From: Algoriphagus sp.
GTDB lineage: Bacteria; Bacteroidota; Bacteroidia; Cytophagales; Cyclobacteriaceae
Assembly (NCBI GenBank): GCA_023255285.1
Contig: JALRIY010000041.1
Location: 1 to 14,672, forward strand
DNA length: 14,672 bases
Direction: 5' to 3'
Shown here: positions 8,305-14,672 of the stretch, piece by piece
How the letters are laid out: every line of letters starts with the position of its first letter
Numbering within the stretch: the first letter of the stretch is position 1
Translations under genes and position numbers: made by a program
The notes under the pieces: model-generated
Told to the model about the DNA's origin: nothing
The model's database searches: none
The model's input: only the letters and a program-made list of their open reading frames with translations

Positions 8305-8343
8305 ATGTCCTTTCTTTAATTTTTATGTATTAAAAACCCCTCC

Positions 8344-9384
8344 ATGAAGGCCTTAATCTATGAATCCTTTGGGCAAGGCCCAAAAATCACGCAGGTGGCC
8401 GATCCAGAGACACCCGAGCAAGGTATTCTCCTTGAAGTAATGGCCTCTGGAATTTGCCGAAGCGATTGGCACGGCTGGAAAGGTCATGACCCCGACATTC
8501 AGCTTCCCCATGTGCCCGGCCATGAGTTTGCAGGAGTCATCCTTGAAGTAGGGAAAGGGGTGAAAAATTGGAAAATTGGCGATCGAGTAACCGTTCCGTT
8601 TGTATGTGCATGTGGCAGCTGTCCAAGTTGCCAGTCCGGCAACCAGCAGATTTGTGACGATCAATACCAACCTGGATTCACCCATTGGGGATCTTTTGCG
8701 CAGCGGGTGGCAGTGCACCGAGCTGACACCAATTTGGTACGAATACCGGAATCGGTAAGTTTTGAGGTAGCCGCCAGCCTGGGCTGTAGATTTGCCACTT
8801 CCTTTCGCGGAGTGGTTGCACAAGGAAAAGTAAGCGGGGGACAATGGGTGGCGGTGCATGGTTGTGGAGGTGTAGGACTTTCTGCCATCCTTATTGCGGC
8901 CGCAATGGGTGCTACCGTTATTGCAATCGACATTCATGACAATAAACTGGCACTGGCCAAGGCTGCTGGTGCTCACTACCTGGTCAATGCAAAAAACACA
9001 AGCGATGTTGCCTCTACCATTCAGGAATTGAGTAAAGGCGGAGTACATGTCTCAGTCGATGCCCTTGGCAGCAAGGTAACTTGTTACAGCTCGGTCGCGA
9101 GTTTGCGTAAGCGGGGAAAACACATTCAAATTGGATTGCTGGCAGGAACTGAATCAAATCCTCCCATCCCCATGCATTTGGTCATTGCCAAAGAATTGGA
9201 AATTTTAGGGAGCCATGGCATGCAAGCACATGCCTATCCAGAACTCATGCAGCTTATTTTGGAAGGAAAAATGGATCCAGAAAAATTAATCGGGCGTAGA
9301 ATCACTCTGGAGGAAGCTGCTGACACTCTGGTTCGAATGGATACCTTTGAAGAGAATGGAATGGTACTCATCAACCAATTTTAA
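8344..9384 (+). CDS. Zinc-dependent alcohol dehydrogenase family protein (MDR superfamily)
   Basis: Cytosolic medium-chain dehydrogenase, 346 residues, oxidising an alcohol or polyol with a nicotinamide cofactor. Catalytic zinc ligands are C38 (GICRSDWHGW), H60-E61 (VPGHEFAG) and probably C148 (LGCRFATSF). The structural zinc cluster is C90, C93, C96 and C104 (CGSCPSCQSGNQQIC). The Rossmann loop is HGCGGVGLSAI (172-182), with D196 at the end of the second strand (IAIDIHD), favouring NAD over NADP. The family is too broad to name a substrate; relatives include alcohol, sorbitol and threonine dehydrogenases. It follows the terminator of the previous gene and is followed after 6 nt by a small membrane-protein gene, probably in the same transcript. 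The 39-nt gap to the terminator contains a TAATTTTT element (8317-8324) that could be part of a promoter, but no upstream TTTG partner was found. Confidence 0.93.
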   Translation: MKALIYESFGQGPKITQVADPETPEQGILLEVMASGICRSDWHGWKGHDPDIQLPHVPGHEFAGVILEVGKGVKNWKIGDRVTVPFVCACGSCPSCQSGNQQICDDQYQPGFTHWGSFAQRVAVHRADTNLVRIPESVSFEVAASLGCRFATSFRGVVAQGKVSGGQWVAVHGCGGVGLSAILIAAAMGATVIAIDIHDNKLALAKAAGAHYLVNAKNTSDVASTIQELSKGGVHVSVDALGSKVTCYSSVASLRKRGKHIQIGLLAGTESNPPIPMHLVIAKELEILGSHGMQAHAYPELMQLILEGKMDPEKLIGRRITLEEAADTLVRMDTFEENGMVLINQF

Positions 9385-9390
9385 TTTACC

Positions 9391-9585
9391 ATGAAAAAAA
9401 ACACAAAACGTTGGTTTATTCAGTCTGTCGTAGGATTACTACTGACAGGTGCAGGCTTATCTATCTGTATACATGCCGGAACCCTTAAACTGGAAGGCAG
9501 CGAATGGTTCTGGATAGGAACTTTGGGCCTAGTGATTTTTCAAGCGGGCCTCAGCTTGGTGATTGATGGAGTAAGGTACCGGTAA
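9391..9585 (+). CDS. Small two-helix membrane protein, unknown function
   Basis: A 64-residue protein I do not recognise. It has a basic N terminus (MKKNTKRW), a first hydrophobic segment at about 9-28, a short polar link containing KLEGSEW, and a second hydrophobic segment at about 39-58 ending in DGVRYR. This suggests a hairpin in the inner membrane with both ends in the cytoplasm (basic residues at both ends). It starts 6 nt after the alcohol dehydrogenase stop codon, so translation is probably coupled and the pair co-transcribed. Real coding status is supported by tight spacing and coherent topology, but not by any known family. Confidence 0.65.
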   Translation: MKKNTKRWFIQSVVGLLLTGAGLSICIHAGTLKLEGSEWFWIGTLGLVIFQAGLSLVIDGVRYR

Positions 9586-9591
9586 CCGGTA
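9577..9591. repeat. Short ACCGGTA tandem repeat at the stop of the small membrane gene
   Basis: ACCGGTA occurs twice back to back (9578-9584, 9585-9591). With the preceding T it also reads as a near-perfect inverted repeat, taccggt-a-accggta. It spans the stop codon. The stem would be short with a 1-nt centre and no T run, so it is not a terminator. Possibly a slippage product. Confidence 0.3.
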
Positions 9592-9751
9592 AGAAAAGAC
9601 ATTCACCCTCCTTTAGTCAAAACGCCAACTATAAGTTATGATTAACCTAATAAAGCCCAGTTTCTTTCATTAGTTGCAGATTTTTATTAACTTATATACT
9701 GGATTAAACCTTTTGTACCAAATAAGGTCTAAGTAAAAAACCAAAAAGCAC
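9586..9751 (+). other. Spacer upstream of the haem-binding protein gene
   Basis: A 166-nt AT-rich gap with no open frame of more than about 11 codons. It contains a TTTG at 9712-9715 with a weak TAAAAAAC about 19 nt downstream, an unconvincing match to the Bacteroidota promoter. It also contains TTGCAG (9674-9679) and TATACT (9695-9700), spaced too closely for a classical sigma-70 promoter. A promoter for the next gene is likely here but cannot be placed. Confidence 0.4.
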
Positions 9752-10258
9752 ATGATTAAGAAAATTACCCTTGCCGTGGTGGTCCTTCTAGTGGGCATCC
9801 AGTTTGTTCCTATGGAAAAAAATGAATCGGGAACAACCGATTTTGCCATGAGTAATGACTACCAAATTCCAGACCACGTAGCCACCTTATTGCAAGGAGC
9901 CTGCAACGATTGCCACTCCAATTCCACTACCTACCCCTGGTACAGCAAGATTCAACCGGTTGGCTTTTGGCTCAATCACCACACCAACGAAGGCAAAGAA
10001 CATTTGAATTTTTCTGAGTTTACTTCTCTCCCACTTCGCGTTCAAAACCACAAGTTTGAGGAGGTCGTGGAAATGGTTGAAAATGGAGAAATGCCCTTGC
10101 ACTCTTACACCTACTTTGGTCTTCATCCAGAAGCCAACCTTTCGGAGGAAGATCGACAAATACTGGTGGATTGGGCCAAGGAGCAAATGGCAATGCTTGC
10201 TGCCACCTATCCTGCAGATAGCCTAAACATGAAGCCTCGACCTGCTCCAGCACAATAA
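9752..10258 (+). CDS. Membrane-anchored haem-binding domain protein (CxxCH)
   Basis: A 168-residue protein of the haem-binding domain family (Haem_bd-like) common in Bacteroidota. An N-terminal hydrophobic segment (about 4-20, ITLAVVVLLVGIQFVP) acts as a signal anchor; there is no lipobox cysteine. The domain holds a c-type haem motif, CNDCH (51-55), followed by SNSTTYPWYSKIQPVGFWL (56-74), which is typical of the family. GEMPLHSY (112-119) near the end may provide a Met axial ligand (M114, inferred). The tail is Pro/Ala-rich. It probably sits on the periplasmic side as a small electron carrier or sensor. It is preceded by a 166-nt gap and followed by a strong terminator, so it may be transcribed alone. 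A role as electron acceptor for the nearby Tat-exported oxidoreductase is possible but rests only on proximity. Confidence 0.85.
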   Translation: MIKKITLAVVVLLVGIQFVPMEKNESGTTDFAMSNDYQIPDHVATLLQGACNDCHSNSTTYPWYSKIQPVGFWLNHHTNEGKEHLNFSEFTSLPLRVQNHKFEEVVEMVENGEMPLHSYTYFGLHPEANLSEEDRQILVDWAKEQMAMLAATYPADSLNMKPRPAPAQ

Positions 10259-10270
10259 AAAAAATATCAC

Positions 10271-10306
10271 TAGACCGAGCCACTGCTAACTCGGTCTATT
10301 TTTTTT
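10271..10306 (+). terminator. Rho-independent terminator after the haem-binding protein gene
   Basis: A perfect 9-bp stem, tagaccgag (10271-10279) with ctcggtcta (10290-10298), closes a 10-nt loop and is followed directly by eight T residues (10299-10306). It begins 13 nt after the stop codon. The next gene starts only 12 nt beyond the T run, which leaves no room for a normal promoter between them. Confidence 0.9.
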
Positions 10307-10318
10307 ATCTTTCTCTGG

Positions 10319-11323
10319 ATGAATACACTCAAAGATAAAGAAGTACGTTGGGGAGTACTTGGTGTCGGTAAAGTATGCGAACTGAAATCTGCACCTGCCA
10401 TGAACACCATTCCGAACTCAAGACTTGTCGCTGTCATGCGGCGGGATGGAGAAAAAGCGAAAGAGTATGCGGTTAGACATGGCGTTCCCAAATGGTACCG
10501 CCACGCGATCGACCTAGTCCAAGATCCAGAGGTAAATACCGTTTACATCGCCACCCCTCCACAAGCACATTTGGAACTAACCCAATTGGCCGCGGCAGCG
10601 GGCAAACCGGTGTATGTAGAGAAGCCAATGGCTCGCACTTTTGCAGAATGTCAACAAATGATTCAGGTGTGCAAACAAGCAAATGTCCCCTTATTTGTGG
10701 CCTATTACAGAAGGAAGTTGCCTCATTTCTTAAAAATAAAAGAGCTCCTAGATCAGGGAGAAATTGGCACCCTACGGACAGTCCACATCAACCTCAAGCA
10801 AGTCCTTACCCCCAACCTGGTAAGCAGCTCTGATGAAAACTGGCGTGTGATTCCCGAAATCGCAGGCGGTGGCTATTTTTACGACCTAGCCTCCCACCAA
10901 CTGGACTTATTGGACTTCTTTTTCGGTAAAATCACCCATGCAACGGGATTTTCTTCCAATCAAGCAAAAGCTTATCCCGCAGAAGATTTAGTTGCTGGGA
11001 GTTTTGTGTTTGAGAATGGGGTAGTCGGTACAGGCAACTGGTGTTTTACGACCTCTCCTGTATCGGAAATTGACGAAATAGTGATTGACGGATCCCAAGG
11101 ACAAATTCGCTTTGCTACCTTTGGGGAAGGAGCCTTTACCCTCTACAGACCTAATCAAAATCCACTTCACTTTGACTTGGAACTTCCCCATCACATTCAA
11201 CGACCACTAATCCAAAGTATCGTAGAAGAATTACTCGGCAAAGGAAGTTGCCCAAGTACAGGACTGACCGCCGCTCGGACCAATTGGGCGATGGAGGAGC
11301 TAACCAAAATTAGATTCGATTAA
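10319..11323 (+). CDS. Cytosolic Gfo/Idh/MocA family oxidoreductase
   Basis: Predicted NAD(P)-dependent dehydrogenase acting on a sugar, inositol or related compound, 334 residues, with no signal peptide. The Rossmann loop is GVLGVGKVCE (12-21). TPPQAH (79-84) and the cofactor-binding EKPMA (101-105) follow. The substrate-domain motif GGGYFYDLASHQLDLLDF (183-200) contains the family's Asp/His active-site pair, probably D189 and H193. The start is chosen because the Rossmann strand begins at residue 9, as usual. It differs from the Tat-exported relative in length, export signal and EKP versus QKP, so it is not a recent duplicate. Its start lies 12 nt after a strong terminator, so its promoter must lie within or upstream of that hairpin. 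A DUF1460 gene follows after 42 nt. The substrate cannot be inferred. Confidence 0.92.
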   Translation: MNTLKDKEVRWGVLGVGKVCELKSAPAMNTIPNSRLVAVMRRDGEKAKEYAVRHGVPKWYRHAIDLVQDPEVNTVYIATPPQAHLELTQLAAAAGKPVYVEKPMARTFAECQQMIQVCKQANVPLFVAYYRRKLPHFLKIKELLDQGEIGTLRTVHINLKQVLTPNLVSSSDENWRVIPEIAGGGYFYDLASHQLDLLDFFFGKITHATGFSSNQAKAYPAEDLVAGSFVFENGVVGTGNWCFTTSPVSEIDEIVIDGSQGQIRFATFGEGAFTLYRPNQNPLHFDLELPHHIQRPLIQSIVEELLGKGSCPSTGLTAARTNWAMEELTKIRFD

Positions 11324-11365
11324 TTTTGTTCTAATTTCAAATCAAAACTACTTTATTAACTAAAA

Positions 11366-12232
11366 ATGATGCATTTAAGAATTTTTTTACTGCTTTTTTG
11401 CTTTCCATTTCTTTCCTATAGCCAAACAGTTTGTAACCTAGAAAGTAAAAAAAGAATCGAAGAAATAGTTACTAAATTTCAGGAACCTGACTATACATCC
11501 CTTCCTACTGGGGATTTGATTGCCGCAATCGGTAACCAATTTTTAGGCACCCCTTATGTAGGTAAAACCCTAGAGTTGCCTGGAGAGGAACAACTAGTAA
11601 TCAACCTCATGGAAGTAGATTGTACCACCTTTGTAGAGGCAGTACTTGCACTTACCATCACTATAAAACAAGAAGCTTCTGATTTTCAAAAAGTAGCTGC
11701 AACGCTTGAACAGATGCGCTATCTCAATGGCAGTAATACCGGCTATGGATCTCGGCTCCATTATTTTAGTGACTGGATTTTTGAAAATGAAAAAGCAGGA
11801 AGATTAATCCATCTCAGTAAATCCTTAGGAGGTATAAAATCTCCCAATACCCCATCTTTCATGTCTGCTAATCCGAACTCCTATTCTCAATTGGCGGACC
11901 CTATAAACTTAGCATCTATTCAACAAAGAGAAGTGGTTTTGGCCTCCAGAGAAATGTATTTTATTCCCAAAGAAAAAATCCATTTGATTGAAAACCAGCT
12001 TCAAAACGGAGACATTGTAGCCATTACCACGACGATCAAAAACCTAGATGTAGTCCATGTAGGCATTGCCGTAAAACAAGGCGGCCGCATACACTTAATG
12101 CATGCTAGTTCAGTATCAAAAAAAGTAGAGATTTCTTCCCTACCCTTACCTGAATTCCTGATGAACAATCGCTCTCAAACTGGAATCCTGGTGAGCCGCT
12201 TGGTTGACTTTTCCCCAATTGACATGAAATAG
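11366..12232 (+). CDS. Secreted DUF1460 (NlpC/P60-like, N-acetylmuramoyl-L-alanine amidase-like) protein
   Basis: A 288-residue exported protein with a Sec signal peptide (MMHLRIFLLLFCFPFLSYSQ, likely cleaved after SYSQ; the second Met at 11369 is an equally good start). The mature part matches DUF1460, a cysteine-peptidase-fold family thought to act on peptidoglycan amide bonds. Candidate catalytic residues are C86 in EVDCTTFVEA (83-92) and H231 in VVHVGIA (229-235). H132 in RLHYFSDW (130-137) and H246 in LMHASS (244-249) are also conserved-looking. The Cys followed by a late HxGI/A strand is the NlpC/P60 pattern. Probable location is the periplasm, where it would act in murein turnover or recycling. 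It starts 42 nt after the oxidoreductase and may share its transcript; the gap has only a poor promoter match. Family assignment is from recognition of motifs and not from a search. Confidence 0.85.
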   Translation: MMHLRIFLLLFCFPFLSYSQTVCNLESKKRIEEIVTKFQEPDYTSLPTGDLIAAIGNQFLGTPYVGKTLELPGEEQLVINLMEVDCTTFVEAVLALTITIKQEASDFQKVAATLEQMRYLNGSNTGYGSRLHYFSDWIFENEKAGRLIHLSKSLGGIKSPNTPSFMSANPNSYSQLADPINLASIQQREVVLASREMYFIPKEKIHLIENQLQNGDIVAITTTIKNLDVVHVGIAVKQGGRIHLMHASSVSKKVEISSLPLPEFLMNNRSQTGILVSRLVDFSPIDMK

Positions 12233-12287
12233 CAGCTCCTGGAAATCTTTACTTTTAGTTAGCTTTAGCTCCTTAACTTGAATCACT

Positions 12288-14672
12288 ATGAAACGAATTA
12301 GTTTACTTCTATTCTTGGTTTCCTCGCTTTTTGCCAAAGCTCAGACCTTTGATTCCACTCTTCCCATCAAATACAGAAATATTGGACCATTTCGCGGAGG
12401 TAGATCTGTCTGTGCAACAGGAGTGGTTCAAGACCCACTCACCTATTACTTTGGTACTACAGGAGGAGGGCTTTGGAAAACCAGCGATGCTGGCCAGCAT
12501 TGGGAAAATATATCCGATGGGTACTTCAGTACCAGTTCCGTTGGAGCAGTGGCAGTTGCAGAAACCAATCCAAACATAGTCTATGTGGGTATGGGAGAAC
12601 ATGCGCCACGAGGTGTGATGACAAGCTATGGAGATGGGGTATACAAATCCACCGATGCTGGCAAAACTTGGAAGAAGTTAGGATTGGAAAAAACGCAACA
12701 TATTTCGCGAATTCAAATCCACCCAACCGATCCAAATACCGTGTATGTAGCAGCTCAAGGAGCCTTGCATGCACCCAATGAGGATCGAGGCATCTACAAA
12801 ACGAGTGATGGCGGGGTGACCTGGGAAAAAGTGCTTTATGTGGATGCCTTCACCGGCGCAGTGGAATTATCGATGGACATGAACTATCCCGAAATCCTCT
12901 ATGCTGCCATGTGGGAACACCAGCGCTTTCCTTGGCAGGTAAAATCAGGAGGGCCTGGTTCGGGGCTGTATAAATCCACCGATGCTGGCAAAACTTGGAA
13001 AAAAATTCACAAAGGACTCCCTGAGGAAAAAGGGAAAATGGCCATATCTGTTTCTAGAGCAAATTCCAACAAGGTCTACGCCTTGATTGAAAGCGATACC
13101 GAGAAAGATTTGGGAGGCCTTTTTGTATCGCAGGATGCAGGCGAAAACTGGACCCTAATCAACAAGAGTAACCGATTGACGCAACGTGCCTGGTACTACA
13201 TTGAAGTATTTGCCGATCCAATCAACGAGCACAAGGTCTATGTTCAAAGTGCCCCATTTTTAGTTTCCATTGATGGAGGTAAAACCTTCGAAGACATCGA
13301 TGGCGCCCATGGAGACTACCACGACCTATGGATCAATCCCAAGAATCCCAACAACCTTATTCTTGCGGATGATGGCGGAGGATCCATTTCCTTCAATGGA
13401 GGAAAGAGCTGGTCTACCCAGAACAACATGCCTACCGCACAATTTTACCGCATTAATGTGGATAACCAATTTCCCTACCGCATTTATGGGGGCCAGCAGG
13501 ACAATACTTCCGTTGTAATTTCAAGCATGGCCTTAGGCCGTGGAGGAATTACGCAAGAACATTGGAGCCATTCTGCAGGGGGAGAATCAGCCTTTTTGGC
13601 CTTTGATCCAAATAATCCGCGCTACGTACTGGGGGGGAGCTACCAAGGCACCATTGAAGTGTTGGACATGCAGACCCAAGGCGCTACCAACATCATGGCT
13701 GCTCCAATTCAATACCTTGGCATGGATGCCAAGGATATGAAATACCGGTTCAACTGGAATGCCCCAATCATCTGGTCCCAGCACGAGCCACATACCTACT
13801 ACCATGGTGCTCAGGTTCTTTTAAAAACTCAGGACTGGGGCAAAACTTGGCAGGAAGTGTCGCCAGACCTCACGCGCAATGAAAAATCCAAACAAGGAAA
13901 AGGTGGGGTTCCTTACACCAACGAAGCTGTAGGAGCGGAAAATTACGGAACCCTCGCCTATGTCATCGAAAGCCCACACGAGGCCGGGACGATTTGGACA
14001 GGAAGTGATGACGGACTTGTACAACTCACCCGCGATGGAGGAGCTACCTGGAGCAATGTGACTCCAAAGGAATTGAAAGAATGTTTGGTCAACGCAATCG
14101 AGGTTTCCCCCCATGATCCTGCAACGGCCTACATCGCCACTACTCGCTACAAATTCAACGACTACACCCCTGCCCTCTACAAGACCACAGATTACGGAAA
14201 AACCTGGACCAATATTTCCAAAGGAATTCCTTACGGCGCCTTTACCCGTGTAGTACGAGAAGACACAAAGCTGAAGAACCTTCTTTTTGCAGGCACAGAA
14301 CAAGGCATGTACCTCTCCAAAGATGGTGGGCTTAATTGGGTCTCTTTCCAACTAAACCTACCCATCACCCCCATTACGGATCTAAAAGTGGCTCATGATG
14401 ACCTCGTAATCGCGACGGCAGGGAGATCTTTCTGGATTTTAGACGAATTGAATGCGGTCCGCGAACTCAAGAAAAATGTAAGCCAACCTACCCTGTATAC
14501 ACCAGAAAAAGCGCTATTGGGCAATTGGTCCTCCTCAATGAATGGTGGAAATCTGGAAGGATTCACAGGAACAAACCCTTTCCAAGGACAAAATCCAGCT
14601 TCAGGAATGGTGATGTATTACCACTTGCCTGAAACTTTCTCTGACAGCACCGAATTAATCTTGGAAATTCAC
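12288..14672 (+). CDS. Secreted Asp-box (BNR/VPS10, sortilin-like) beta-propeller protein, 3' end cut by window
   Basis: Open frame of 795 codons with no stop, running off the window edge. A Sec signal peptide is present (MKRISLLLFLVSSLFAKAQ). The mature start YRNIGPFRGGRS (about 29-40) is the typical opening of this large Bacteroidota family, often labelled 'glycosyl hydrolase' or 'VPS10 domain' and usually about 1000-1100 residues, so roughly a quarter is missing. I count 11 Asp boxes (S/TxDxGxxW-like), beginning near residues 65, 121, 172, 230, 281, 327, 368, 514, 581, 633 and 677. Examples are STDAGKTW, TSDGGVTW, TRDGGATW and TTDYGKTW. Box 7 has Asn in place of Asp, and box 6 ends in Phe. 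They indicate one or two beta-propellers. The protein is likely periplasmic or outer-surface; its biochemical activity is not established. It starts 55 nt after the DUF1460 gene. Confidence 0.9.
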   Translation, partial: MKRISLLLFLVSSLFAKAQTFDSTLPIKYRNIGPFRGGRSVCATGVVQDPLTYYFGTTGGGLWKTSDAGQHWENISDGYFSTSSVGAVAVAETNPNIVYVGMGEHAPRGVMTSYGDGVYKSTDAGKTWKKLGLEKTQHISRIQIHPTDPNTVYVAAQGALHAPNEDRGIYKTSDGGVTWEKVLYVDAFTGAVELSMDMNYPEILYAAMWEHQRFPWQVKSGGPGSGLYKSTDAGKTWKKIHKGLPEEKGKMAISVSRANSNKVYALIESDTEKDLGGLFVSQDAGENWTLINKSNRLTQRAWYYIEVFADPINEHKVYVQSAPFLVSIDGGKTFEDIDGAHGDYHDLWINPKNPNNLILADDGGGSISFNGGKSWSTQNNMPTAQFYRINVDNQFPYRIYGGQQDNTSVVISSMALGRGGITQEHWSHSAGGESAFLAFDPNNPRYVLGGSYQGTIEVLDMQTQGATNIMAAPIQYLGMDAKDMKYRFNWNAPIIWSQHEPHTYYHGAQVLLKTQDWGKTWQEVSPDLTRNEKSKQGKGGVPYTNEAVGAENYGTLAYVIESPHEAGTIWTGSDDGLVQLTRDGGATWSNVTPKELKECLVNAIEVSPHDPATAYIATTRYKFNDYTPALYKTTDYGKTWTNISKGIPYGAFTRVVREDTKLKNLLFAGTEQGMYLSKDGGLNWVSFQLNLPITPITDLKVAHDDLVIATAGRSFWILDELNAVRELKKNVSQPTLYTPEKALLGNWSSSMNGGNLEGFTGTNPFQGQNPASGMVMYYHLPETFSDSTELILEIH
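12645..12673 (+). repeat. 29-nt exact direct repeat inside the propeller gene, copy 1
   Basis: This 29-nt stretch encoding KSTDAGKTW and part of the next codon is identical to 12972-13000, at the second and fourth Asp boxes. The other boxes share the protein pattern but not the DNA sequence. Confidence 0.85.
12972..13000 (+). repeat. 29-nt exact direct repeat inside the propeller gene, copy 2
   Basis: Partner of 12645-12673, 327 nt apart (109 codons, in frame). Recombination between the copies would delete exactly 109 residues without a frameshift. Confidence 0.85.

Noticed and set aside
8317..8324. TAATTTTT as -7 promoter element for the alcohol dehydrogenase
   Set aside because: Five of six positions match, but there is no TTTG at the right distance upstream; that position falls in the terminator stem.
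8353..9048. 231-codon open frame on the minus strand
   Set aside because: It lies entirely antisense to the alcohol dehydrogenase gene, whose zinc-ligand and Rossmann motifs are clear; the antisense protein has no recognisable features.
6790..11323. The two Gfo/Idh/MocA genes as a recent duplication
   Set aside because: They differ in length (488 versus 334), export signal, cofactor motif (QKP versus EKP) and substrate-domain sequence.
11325..11356. Bacteroidota-type promoter (TTTG, 20 nt, TACTTTAT) before the DUF1460 gene
   Set aside because: The -33 element and spacing fit, but the -7 element matches only four of six fixed positions and would place the transcript start almost on the ATG.
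12331..12781. Two overlapping plus-strand frames of 82 and 102 codons
   Set aside because: They are out-of-frame readings of the propeller gene that starts at 12288 with a signal peptide and continues to the window end.
13821..14351. 176-codon open frame on the minus strand
   Set aside because: Antisense to the Asp-box propeller gene, which has a continuous frame with regularly spaced Asp boxes; treated as a shadow.

Overview
This window reads as ordinary chromosomal DNA of a Bacteroidota bacterium, most likely from the Cytophagales or a relative. The evidence is the gene families present: a Tat-exported Gfo/Idh/MocA oxidoreductase, a CxxCH 'haem-binding domain' protein, a DUF1460 protein and a long secreted Asp-box (VPS10/sortilin-like) protein. 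The moderate-to-low GC content, AT-rich spacers and near absence of Shine-Dalgarno sequences fit too. The placement is inferred from gene content, not from a phylogenetic marker.

Layout. (1) 16-3271, plus strand: a large cytosolic GH63-type alpha-glucosidase, whose end overlaps the start of rnhB (ribonuclease HII) by 29 nt. (2) 3282-6090, minus strand: a compact operon in the order pntA1, pntA2, pntB, encoding the three-subunit proton-translocating NAD(P) transhydrogenase. It converges on rnhB with only 10 nt between the stop codons. (3) 6091-6789: a ~700-nt AT-rich divergent spacer with no gene. (4) 6790-10258, plus strand: a Tat-exported Gfo/Idh/MocA oxidoreductase closed by a clear terminator, a zinc-dependent alcohol dehydrogenase, a 64-residue two-helix membrane protein and a membrane-anchored haem-binding protein, closed by a second terminator. 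(5) 10319-14672, plus strand: a cytosolic Gfo/Idh/MocA oxidoreductase starting just 12 nt after that terminator, a secreted DUF1460 amidase-like protein, and the first 795 codons of a secreted Asp-box beta-propeller protein cut by the window edge.

How the genes may work together. The transhydrogenase uses the proton gradient to supply NADPH. The two Gfo/Idh/MocA enzymes, the alcohol dehydrogenase and the haem protein could form a small sugar or polyol oxidation neighbourhood with a periplasmic step, next to an intracellular glycosidase. This is a context inference only, because the terminators divide the genes into separate transcription units. I found no CRISPR array, tRNA, rRNA, insertion sequence, prophage or defence system, and no strong evidence for a new biological system. 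The points most worth checking are the Asn in place of the PntB proton-channel histidine, the terminator-start arrangement before the second Gfo gene, and the AT-only inverted repeat in the divergent spacer.
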